Source: Thermophilibacter mediterraneus (GTDB lineage: Bacteria > Actinomycetota > Coriobacteriia > Coriobacteriales > Atopobiaceae). From it: DNA of 64,000 bases. The translations under genes were made by a program, and so were the position numbers. Positions 57,487-64,000 of this stretch are shown here, one piece after another (the first letter of the stretch is position 1; the number at the start of each line of letters is the position of its first letter). Under the pieces are notes generated by a model. The model was not told the origin of the DNA and did not search any database. It was given only the letters and a program-made list of their open reading frames with translations. Location of the stretch: the NCBI RefSeq assembly GCF_900119385.1, contig NZ_FPKO01000008.1:1-64000 (forward strand), read 5' to 3'.

Positions 57487-58973
57487 TGGGCGCCGAGACC
57501 GGCGCCGTGAGGGGAGCGGCACTCCGCGGCGTCGAGGCGCTCCAGGTCGAGGTGGAGGTCAGCACGTCGGGCGGCATCCCGGGCATCGACATCGTGGGCA
57601 TGCCCGACGCGTCGGTCCTCGAGGCGCGCTCGCGCGTGCGCTGCGCCCTGCGCTCCAGCGGCTTCGACCTGCCGAGGGCGCACGTGACCATCAACCTCGC
57701 CCCGAGCTACATCCGCAAGACGGGTACCGCCCTCGACCTGCCTATCGCCGTCGCGATCCTCATCGCCACCAAACAGCTCCCGCGCCGGGTCGCGGAGGGG
57801 GCCCTCTTCGTCGGCGAGCTGGCCCTCGACGGCACCGTCTGCCCGGTGAGGGGCGAGATGGCCTACGCCCTTCTCGCCCGGGAGCTGGGACTCACGCTGC
57901 TCACCTCTGCGCAGAGCGACCTGGCGGGCGGATGGGGGCTCGACGCGCGCGGCGTGACCAGGCTCGGCCAGCTTCGGGAGGGCCCGGAGGCGCTCGGCCC
58001 CCTCGGGTCCGGGCCCGCGTGCCCCAGGGAGGGGGCGGGCGAGGCCCTGGACTTCTCTGACGTCGTCGACCAGGAGCTCGCAAAGCGCGCGATGGCCATC
58101 GCCGCGGCGGGGCGCCACGGCATTCTGATGGTGGGCCCTCCTGGGGCGGGAAAGACCATGCTCGCCCGGAGGCTCCCCACGATCCTGCCGCCCCTGACCG
58201 AGGACGAGCGGGCGGAGGCGCTCGTGATCCACTCCGTCGCAGGGCAGCCGGCCGAGGGGCTCGCGAGCGGGCGGCGCCCCTTCCGCGCGCCGCACCACTC
58301 GACCTCGATCGGGGGGCTCATCGGAGGGGGGCGGCCCGTCACGCCCGGGGAGATCTCGCTCGCCCACAAGGGGGTCCTGTTCCTCGATGAGCTGCCGGAG
58401 GTCGCGCACAACGCCCTCCAGGCGCTCAGGCAGCCCCTCGAGGACCGCCAGATCCGCCTCGTAAGGGTGGACGGCGTCTACACCTTCCCCTGCGACTTCC
58501 AGCTCGTCGCCGCGGCAAACCCCTGCCCGTGCGGGCACCTCGGGGACCCGGGGCACGAGTGCCGGTGCCCCGCGGCGAAGATCGCCGCCTACCAGGCGCG
58601 CATCGGGGGTCCGCTCATGGACCGAATCGACGTGGTCGTCGACGTCGCGCGGCCGCGCTCCTCGAGCGTGATCCAGGGGAGGGAGGGCATGGACTCTAAG
58701 GAGATGTCCGCGCTCGTCGCGGCGGCGCGCGAGTTCGGGTCGTGGCGCGAGTCCCGCGACGAGGTCGCCCGCGACCCCGTCGCCGCGGCGGCGCTCGACG
58801 TGCGGGCGCAGGCGACCTTCGAGGACCTCGCCGAGCGTCTCGCGCTCGGCGGGCGCGCGATCGTGCGGGTCGCTCGGGTCGCGCGGACCATAGCGGACAT
58901 GGAGCGCCGCGAGAGGGTCTCGGCCGACGACGTCGTCGAGGCGCTCGGGTTCAGGTCGCGGGCGCTCGGGTGA
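57486..58973 (+). CDS. comM: ComM/YifB-family Mg chelatase-like AAA ATPase
   Basis: ComM is a hexameric helicase that promotes branch migration during natural transformation. The 495-residue protein has an N-terminal Lon-like domain (about 1-180, with TSGGIPGIDIVGMPDASV), AAA Walker A GPPGAGKTMLARRLP, Walker B VLFLDELPEV and a zinc-like cluster NPCPCGHLGDPGHECRCP. It overlaps yraN by one base and is 13 bases from dprA, a functionally linked gene. Confidence 0.93.
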   Translation: MGAETGAVRGAALRGVEALQVEVEVSTSGGIPGIDIVGMPDASVLEARSRVRCALRSSGFDLPRAHVTINLAPSYIRKTGTALDLPIAVAILIATKQLPRRVAEGALFVGELALDGTVCPVRGEMAYALLARELGLTLLTSAQSDLAGGWGLDARGVTRLGQLREGPEALGPLGSGPACPREGAGEALDFSDVVDQELAKRAMAIAAAGRHGILMVGPPGAGKTMLARRLPTILPPLTEDERAEALVIHSVAGQPAEGLASGRRPFRAPHHSTSIGGLIGGGRPVTPGEISLAHKGVLFLDELPEVAHNALQALRQPLEDRQIRLVRVDGVYTFPCDFQLVAAANPCPCGHLGDPGHECRCPAAKIAAYQARIGGPLMDRIDVVVDVARPRSSSVIQGREGMDSKEMSALVAAAREFGSWRESRDEVARDPVAAAALDVRAQATFEDLAERLALGGRAIVRVARVARTIADMERRERVSADDVVEALGFRSRALG

Positions 58974-58986
58974 GGGGAGGGATGTC

Positions 58987-59910
58987 ATGACGGCGCGACT
59001 GACGGGGAGCGGCTGGGAGCTTCGCGCACAGGAGGGGGACTACCCCGCCTCGCTGCGGGACCTGGAGCGGCCTCCCGAGGTGATCTACGGCAGGGGAGAC
59101 CCGGAGGCCCTCATGGGGCCCTGCGTCTCAATCGTCGGGTCGCGGCGTGCCACGCCCTACGGGATCGCGATCGCCGAGATGGCAGCGCGCGCCGCGGCGC
59201 AGCGCGGCATCACGGTGGTCTCGGGCGGGGCGCTCGGGTGCGACCACGCCGCGGGGATGGCGGCGCTCAGGGCGGGGGGACGCACCGTCGTGGTGTCGGG
59301 ATGCGGGGCGGACGTCGTCTACCCGAGCAGCTCGCGAGACGTCTACGAGGGGGCCGTCGCCGCGGGCGGGGCCGTGGTCTCCGAGCAGCGCTGGGGCGTC
59401 GGGCCGAGGCGCTGGGCCTTCCCGCGCAGGAACGTGCTCATCGCCGCCCTCTCCCGGGTGCTCGTGGTCACCGAGGCGGGGGTGCGATCGGGGACCCTCT
59501 CGACCGCCGAGGCGGCCGTCGAGCTGGGGCGGACGGTCTACGCGATCCCCGGGTCGATCTTCTCGCCCAGCTCGATGGGCACCAACCGACTGATATCCGA
59601 GGGGGCCCGGGTCATTCCCGACGAGCGATCCCTCGTCCTTGCGCTCTCGCTCGACTACGGCGCGCCGGCGCTCGAGGCCGAGTCCGCGCGCCCCGACCCG
59701 GGCCCGGTGATGAGGGCGCTTCTCGCCTCGCCCCTGCGCCCCGACGACCTGGCGACGCGGCTGGGGGACAGCGTGCTGACCGTGCTCAGGACCCTCACCG
59801 ACTACGAGGCGAGCGGGTTGGTCGAGCGCCTGCCGGACGGCAGGTACGCGCCCTCGCGGGCCTACCTCGCCGGCGAGCCCGAGCAGCGAGCTGGGCTGGG
59901 GCGAGCGTGA
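58987..59910 (+). CDS. dprA: DNA processing protein DprA
   Basis: DprA loads RecA on incoming single-stranded DNA in transformation. The 307-residue protein has the Rossmann domain (SIVGSRRATPYG, TVVSGGALGCDHAAGMAAL, PRRNVLIAALSRVLVVTEA, GSGTLSTA-like loop) and a C-terminal winged helix (about 240-295). One loop has GCDHAAG where GID.AAH is usual. GGGAGGG precedes the ATG. topA, frequently next, is absent here. Confidence 0.93.
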   Translation: MTARLTGSGWELRAQEGDYPASLRDLERPPEVIYGRGDPEALMGPCVSIVGSRRATPYGIAIAEMAARAAAQRGITVVSGGALGCDHAAGMAALRAGGRTVVVSGCGADVVYPSSSRDVYEGAVAAGGAVVSEQRWGVGPRRWAFPRRNVLIAALSRVLVVTEAGVRSGTLSTAEAAVELGRTVYAIPGSIFSPSSMGTNRLISEGARVIPDERSLVLALSLDYGAPALEAESARPDPGPVMRALLASPLRPDDLATRLGDSVLTVLRTLTDYEASGLVERLPDGRYAPSRAYLAGEPEQRAGLGRA

Positions 59911-60051
59911 GCGGGTCCGCGCCGGAACGGGGCGCGAGCGCCGCCGCGGGGGGGGTCCAGCGGCGCCCGGGCAGGACGCCGCGCTTTCTCGGCGCGGCCC
60001 CTTGGGGCACAATGGAGGCGGGAAACGCTTTCAGAAGCTGGAGGGAGAGGC

Positions 60052-61383
60052 ATGGGTCAGGTCGTGACGGTCGTAGGCGGGGGGCTTGCGGGCAGCGAGT
60101 GCGCGCTGCAGCTCGCGCGCAGGGGCCTTGGTGTGAGGCTCTGCGAGCAGCGCCCCGCCAAGGCGTCCCCGGCGCATCACGGCGCGCTGCTCGCCGAGCT
60201 CGTCTGCTCGAACTCCCTGAAGTCAACCAAGCCAGACAGCGCGGCCGGGCTGCTCAAGTGGGAGCTCGGCCTCATGGGCAGCGAGCTTCTGGAGGTCGCG
60301 CGCACGTGCGCGGTCCCGGCGGGCGGGGCGCTCGCGGTCGACCGCGACCGGTTCTCCGCAGCCGTGACGGAGCGCGTCGAGTCGAGCCCGCTGATCGAGG
60401 TCGTCCGCGAGGAGGTCACCTCGATCCCGGAGGGCCCCTGCGTCATCGCGGCGGGACCGCTGTGCTCCGACGCGCTCTTCTCGGCCATCGCCGAGCGGGT
60501 CGGCGGCGAGCGGATGAGCTTCTACGATGCGGCCGCGCCCATCGTCGACGCCGACTCGCTCGACCGCTCCGTGGTCTTTGAGCAGTCCCGCTACGGGGGG
60601 GAGGGGGCGGGAGACTACCTCAACTGCCCCATGGGGCGCGAGGAGTACGACGCGTTCATGGAGGCCCTGCTCTCCGCGGAGCGCGTCATCGCGCGCGACT
60701 TCGAGCAGGCGGACCTCTTCTGCGCGTGCCAGCCTGTTGAGGAGGTCGCGCGCACCGGCCACGACTCGCTGCGCTTTGGAGCGATGAAGCCGGTGGGGCT
60801 CGTCGACCCGCGGACAGGGCGGCGCCCCTGGGCGGCCGTGCAGCTCCGCGCCGAGAGCGCCTCGCGGGCGGCGTACAACCTCGTGGGCTTTCAGACCAAC
60901 CTCACGTGGCCGGAGCAGCGTCGCGTCTTCCGCATGATCCCGGGCCTCGGGGAGGCCGAGTTCCTGCGCTACGGCGTCATGCACCGCAACTCCTTCGTCG
61001 ACACGCCCCACACGCTCGACGCGACCTTTGCCATCCCGGGTACGCGCGCGCGGCTCGCAGGCCAGATAACGGGCACCGAGGGCTACGTCGAGGCCATTGC
61101 CTCGGGGCTGCTCGCCGCGCTCAACATGGCGGCCGAGCTCGCGGGCTGCGAGCCCGTGCGGCTTCCGGCGACGGGCGCCCTCGGGTCGCTGGTCGCCTAC
61201 GCGACCGACCCCCAGACGACCGGCTACCAGCCCATGCACGTGAACTTTGGGCTCTTCCCGCCGCTCGAGAACCCACCGCGCAACAAGGCCGAGCGCCGCG
61301 CGGCGCTCGCGGAGCGAGGGCGCGCCGACCTCGCCGCCTACGTTGGCTCGAGGCCCGACCTGTTTGCCGGGGCAGCCCGGTGA
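60052..61383 (+). CDS. trmFO: Methylenetetrahydrofolate-tRNA-(uracil-54) methyltransferase TrmFO
   Basis: This flavoprotein makes 5-methyluridine-54 in tRNA T-loops using methylene-THF. The 443-residue protein has the FAD motif VVGGGLAGSECALQLARRG, AELVCSNSLKS (catalytic Cys) and FGAMKPVGLVDP. The end has GQITGTEGYVEAIASGLLA and the conserved MHVNFGLFPPL. The ATG follows GGAGGGAGAGG. The stop overlaps the xerC GTG by 4 bases. Confidence 0.96.
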   Translation: MGQVVTVVGGGLAGSECALQLARRGLGVRLCEQRPAKASPAHHGALLAELVCSNSLKSTKPDSAAGLLKWELGLMGSELLEVARTCAVPAGGALAVDRDRFSAAVTERVESSPLIEVVREEVTSIPEGPCVIAAGPLCSDALFSAIAERVGGERMSFYDAAAPIVDADSLDRSVVFEQSRYGGEGAGDYLNCPMGREEYDAFMEALLSAERVIARDFEQADLFCACQPVEEVARTGHDSLRFGAMKPVGLVDPRTGRRPWAAVQLRAESASRAAYNLVGFQTNLTWPEQRRVFRMIPGLGEAEFLRYGVMHRNSFVDTPHTLDATFAIPGTRARLAGQITGTEGYVEAIASGLLAALNMAAELAGCEPVRLPATGALGSLVAYATDPQTTGYQPMHVNFGLFPPLENPPRNKAERRAALAERGRADLAAYVGSRPDLFAGAAR

Positions 61384-62336
61384 CGGACGGGCGAGGGGAC
61401 GCCCTCACCCCCGAGGCGTCCGCGCGCCGCGATGGGCTCGAGCGCCTGGAGCTCGCCATCGACGGGTTCTGCGCGCACCTCGCCAAGGTGCGCGGCCTGT
61501 CCCCCAACACGGTGCGAGCGTATCGCTGCGACCTCGCCGCCTTCCGCGACTGGGCGGCTCGCGAGGGCGTCGAGCCGCTGCGGGCAACCCATCGCGAGCT
61601 GCGCGCCTACCTCACCGAGCTCGCTCGCGCGGGCTACTCGGCGCGCACCCTCAACCGCCGCCTCTCCGCGCTGCGGGGCCTCTACCGCTGGATGAGCCGC
61701 GAGGGGCTCTGCGACGGCTCTGCGGCCGCGGCCCTCGCGAGCCCCAAGGTCTCTCGCGCCCTCCCCAAGACGATGAGCGACGCCGAGGTCGAGAGGCTCC
61801 TTGCCACCTGCGACACCGCCGAGCCGGCGGGGCTCAGGGACCGCGCCTTCCTCGAGCTGCTCTACGCGACGGGGGCGCGCGTCTCAGAGATGGCCGCGCT
61901 GCGCGTGCGCGACCTCGACCTGCGCCAGGGCCAGGCGAGGCTCTTCGGCAAGGGGTCAAAGGAGCGCATCGTCCCGGTCTACGAGGTCGCGTGCGCATGG
62001 GCACGCCGCTACCTCGAGGAGGCGCGGCCCGCCCTCGCGGCCCGCGGCGGCCGGGCCCGTGACGAGCTCCTCCTCTCCACGAGGGGAAACCCCATGTCGG
62101 CCGACGCGCTGCGAGACGCCTTCGAGCGGCACGTGCGCCTCGCGGGCCTCGACCCCCAGCTCACCCCCCACGCGATGCGCCACACCTACGCGACCGAGCT
62201 GCTCGGCGGCGGCGCCGACCTCCGCAGCGTGCAGGAGCTGCTAGGGCACGAGAGCCTCTCGACCACCCAGGTCTACACCCATCTCAGCGTCGAGCGCCTC
62301 CGCGAGGCGGCCGAGCGGGCGCACCCCCGGGCGTGA
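61380..62336 (+). CDS. xerC: Tyrosine recombinase XerC-like
   Basis: This site-specific recombinase resolves chromosome dimers at dif. The 318-residue protein has the SAM-like N-terminal core (about 25-125) and catalytic residues R167 (GARVSE), K191/K194 (GKGSKER), H264 and R267 (HAMRH), H290 (LLGHESLSTTQ) and Y299 (VYTH). It starts with GTG at 61380 within the trmFO stop. The housekeeping context (trmFO, rpsB) supports a Xer role rather than a mobile integrase. Whether it is XerC or a sole XerD-like enzyme cannot be told. Confidence 0.92.
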   Translation: MTDGRGDALTPEASARRDGLERLELAIDGFCAHLAKVRGLSPNTVRAYRCDLAAFRDWAAREGVEPLRATHRELRAYLTELARAGYSARTLNRRLSALRGLYRWMSREGLCDGSAAAALASPKVSRALPKTMSDAEVERLLATCDTAEPAGLRDRAFLELLYATGARVSEMAALRVRDLDLRQGQARLFGKGSKERIVPVYEVACAWARRYLEEARPALAARGGRARDELLLSTRGNPMSADALRDAFERHVRLAGLDPQLTPHAMRHTYATELLGGGADLRSVQELLGHESLSTTQVYTHLSVERLREAAERAHPRA

Positions 62337-62373
62337 GAGGGCGCCGACTCCTCCGCCCGGCCCCGCCGCGTCT

Positions 62374-62580
62374 GCAACCCGCACGCGTCTGGACTACGTG
62401 CTGGTTCCGGTCACTATTCAGCCCCCAACCGTCCGCAACCCGCACGCAGTTGGGCCACGTGCTGGTTCCGGTCGTTTCTCAGCCCCCAACCGTCCGCAAC
62501 CCGCACGCAGTTGGGCCACGTGCTGGTTCCGGTCGTTTCTCAGCCCCCAACCGTCCGCAACCAGCACGTGTCTGGACTAG
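62374..62580. repeat. 61-bp tandem repeat array downstream of xerC
   Basis: Units start at 62374, 62435, 62496 and (partial, 24 bases) 62557, each exactly 61 bases apart. The second and third are nearly identical; the first differs at about 10 positions. Each contains CACGTGCTGGTTCCGG preceded by GCAACCCGCACG, which are imperfect inverted repeats; the last unit has AACCAGCACGTG, the exact reverse complement of CACGTGCTGGTT. There are no variable spacers. Both ends carry TCTGGACTA. The gap on either side (62337-62373 and 62581-62654) shows nothing else. Confidence 0.85.
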
Positions 62581-62654
62581 TACTTCTCGACAGATGACCC
62601 GGGCGCACCCGCGCGCGAGGGGAGGGGGCGCCTCGTGAACCCCTCGTGAACCAC

Positions 62655-62683
62655 TCGACAAGGGGCGGCGGAGCGTCTATACT
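62655..62683 (+). promoter_or_regulatory. Promoter of rpsB-tsf
   Basis: TCGACA (62655-62660), a 17-base spacer and TATACT (62678-62683): one mismatch from consensus in each box. Transcription should begin near 62690, leaving a leader of about 150 bases before rpsB. Confidence 0.85.
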
Positions 62684-62689
62684 GCAAAC

Positions 62690-62842
62690 CTGCTGTGCAG
62701 AGGCACGGCATGTCGCGTACCAGCGCGGCACCATCTCGCACGCGCGACGACCCGCCCGCCGTGGTGCCCGGGGCTCCAAGCCAGGTCCCGGGTGGCGTCT
62801 CGGGGATGACATCGCGCGGAGGAACAACCACAGGAGGTTACC
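62690..62842 (+). promoter_or_regulatory. Long rpsB leader, possible autoregulatory RNA
   Basis: About 150 bases lie between the expected start of transcription and the rpsB ATG, including pairable GGTGCCCGGGGC/GGTCCCGGG-type segments. S2 represses its own mRNA in several bacteria, but I cannot match a known S2 leader fold here. The leader ends in AGGAGG 6 bases before the ATG. Confidence 0.3.
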
Positions 62843-63595
62843 ATGGCTAAGATTACCATCCAGACCCTGCTCGATGCCGGCTGCCACTACGGCCACCAGA
62901 CGCGCCGCTGGAACCCCAAGATGAAGTCCTACATCTTCGGCGAGCGCAACGGCATCTACATCCTCGACCTCAAGCAGACCATGCTCGGCGCCGACAAGGC
63001 CTACACCTTCCTCAAGGAGACCGCTGCCAAGGGCGGCACGGTCCTGTTCGTCGGCACCAAGAAGCAGGCCCAGGAGCCCATCGCCGCCCAGGCCGAGCGC
63101 TGCGGCATGCCCTACATCAACCAGCGCTGGCTCGGCGGCATGCTCACCAACTTCGTGACCATCCGCTCCCGCATCCAGCGCATGGAGGAGCTCGAGGCCA
63201 TGGTCGAGGACGGCCGCATGTCGCTGCTCCCCAAGAAGGAGCAGGCCGTGCTGACCAAGGAGCTCGGCAAGCTCCAGGCCAACCTCGGCGGCGCCCGCAC
63301 CATGACCGCCCTCCCGCAGGCCATCTTCGTCGTCGACTCCAAGCGCGAGGAGATCGCGGTCCGCGAGGCCAACCGCCTGCACATCCCCGTCGTGAGCCTG
63401 CTCGACACCAACTCCGACCCCGACGTCATCGACTACGGCATCCCCGCCAACGATGACGCCATCCGCTCCGTCTCGCTCATGTGCGAGCTCGCCGCCGACG
63501 CCGTGCTCGCCGGCTCCGGCAAGGAGCAGATCACGGCCGCCGAGATGGAGGCCGGCTCCACCGAGGCCGTCGTCGAGGCCCCCGCTGCCGAGTAG
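62843..63595 (+). CDS. rpsB: 30S ribosomal protein S2
   Basis: The 250-residue small-subunit protein begins [20 protein letters not shown] and includes [23 protein letters not shown] and [14 protein letters not shown], all S2 signatures. It has an Ala/Glu-rich tail. AGGAGG precedes the ATG. Followed by tsf after 42 bases, the usual order. Confidence 0.98.
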   Translation: MAKITIQTLLDAGCHYGHQTRRWNPKMKSYIFGERNGIYILDLKQTMLGADKAYTFLKETAAKGGTVLFVGTKKQAQEPIAAQAERCGMPYINQRWLGGMLTNFVTIRSRIQRMEELEAMVEDGRMSLLPKKEQAVLTKELGKLQANLGGARTMTALPQAIFVVDSKREEIAVREANRLHIPVVSLLDTNSDPDVIDYGIPANDDAIRSVSLMCELAADAVLAGSGKEQITAAEMEAGSTEAVVEAPAAE

Positions 63596-63637
63596 CATCC
63601 GCATCAGACAATCGTCCAAGGACAGAGGAGAACACAC

Positions 63638-64000
63638 ATGGCTCAGGTTACCGCCGCTCTGGTCAAGCAGCTCCGCGAGATGACCGACTCCCCGATGATG
63701 GAGTGCAAGAAGGCCCTCGTCGAGGCTGACGGCGACATCGAGAAGGCCGTCGACATCCTGCGCACCATGGGCGTCGCCAAGGCCGTCAAGCGCGCCGGCC
63801 GCGACACCAACGAGGGCACCATCGCCACCTACGTCTCCGAGGACTCCAAGCTCGGCGCCATCCTCGAGCTCACCTGCGAGACCGACTTCGTGGGCACCAA
63901 CCCCAAGTTCACCGGCTTCGCCCTCGAGCTCGCCAAGGTCGTCGCCGAGAACGACCCGGCCGACGTCGACGCCCTCAAGGCCTGCCCGATGGGCGAGTCC
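63638..64000 (+). CDS. tsf: Elongation factor Ts (partial, cut by window end)
   Basis: EF-Ts exchanges GDP for GTP on EF-Tu. The first 121 residues are present: the UBA-like domain (QVTAALVKQLREMTDSPMME), then GRDTNEGTIATYV and ELTCETDFVGTNPKF of the core. CAGAGGAGAA precedes the ATG at 63638. The gene continues past position 64000. Confidence 0.97.
   Translation, partial: MAQVTAALVKQLREMTDSPMMECKKALVEADGDIEKAVDILRTMGVAKAVKRAGRDTNEGTIATYVSEDSKLGAILELTCETDFVGTNPKFTGFALELAKVVAENDPADVDALKACPMGES

Noticed and set aside
61380-62336. Phage or integrative-element integrase
   Set aside because: The protein has the length and context (trmFO before, rpsB after) of a housekeeping Xer recombinase, and no att-like repeats, tRNA or phage genes are adjacent.
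62374-62580. CRISPR array
   Set aside because: The period is 61 bp, but the whole unit is repeated with no variable spacers, and no cas genes are nearby.
62398-62638. Small proline-rich proteins encoded in the 61-bp array
   Set aside because: The frames stay open only because the repeat length and composition allow it; there is no ribosome binding site and no similarity to anything known.

Overview
The window is about 64 kb of very GC-rich bacterial chromosome, densely packed with genes: stop/start overlaps of 1 to 11 bases are common, and GTG and TTG starts are frequent. The gene set is core bacterial: ribosomal proteins, MreBCD/PBP2/RodA, a two-component system, the shikimate pathway, PPDK, ProBA and Obg. 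The GC bias, the CtpE-like P-type ATPase and the protein sequences suggest an actinobacterium of the Coriobacteriia, most likely Olsenella/Atopobiaceae-like. That placement is inference from family resemblance, not from a search.

Layout. Positions 1-122 are not native: AT-rich sequence, a T-run and an Illumina Nextera i7 adapter are joined to the 3' part of ppk1 (123-2490, minus). Next come an ornithine carbamoyltransferase and a solitary DUF559/VSR-like protein (4254-5354) bracketed by two arrays of a 72-bp palindromic repeat, then trpS and 5-formyl-THF cyclo-ligase. From 7.5 to 16.9 kb the minus strand carries a complete chorismate/prephenate pathway: aroF-tyrA-aroB-aroA-aroC-pheA-aroEK, followed by an unusual PTS EIIB-AroQ fusion. 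Together these lead from PEP and erythrose-4-P to chorismate and on through prephenate toward Phe and Tyr.

A tRNA-Arg(CCG) separates this from a plus-strand run: a CtpE-like ATPase, aconitase, a zinc-ribbon protein, a cyclophilin, a TPR membrane protein, mreBCD-mrdA-rodA (the elongasome), a DUF697-like protein broken by a second Nextera adapter (32569-32596), a radical-SAM/DUF2344 pair, rplU-rpmA, obgE-proB-proA-nadD-yqeK-rsfS and dinB. A convergent OmpR-family two-component system (43.2-45.1 kb) follows.

The rest is translation and DNA maintenance: rpsP-khpA-rimM-trmD-lepB, glyQ-glyS, a half-length PPDK regulatory protein, ppdK, dgt, rplS, rnhB-yraN-comM-dprA-trmFO-xerC, then rpsB and a tsf gene cut by the window end.

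The most unusual items are the EIIB-AroQ fusion, the DUF559 cassette whose flanks share a 36-bp direct repeat inside the 72-bp arrays, the truncated PDRP next to PPDK, several undescribed-looking palindromic intergenic repeats, and two library-adapter artefacts that create a false fusion ORF and a truncated ppk.
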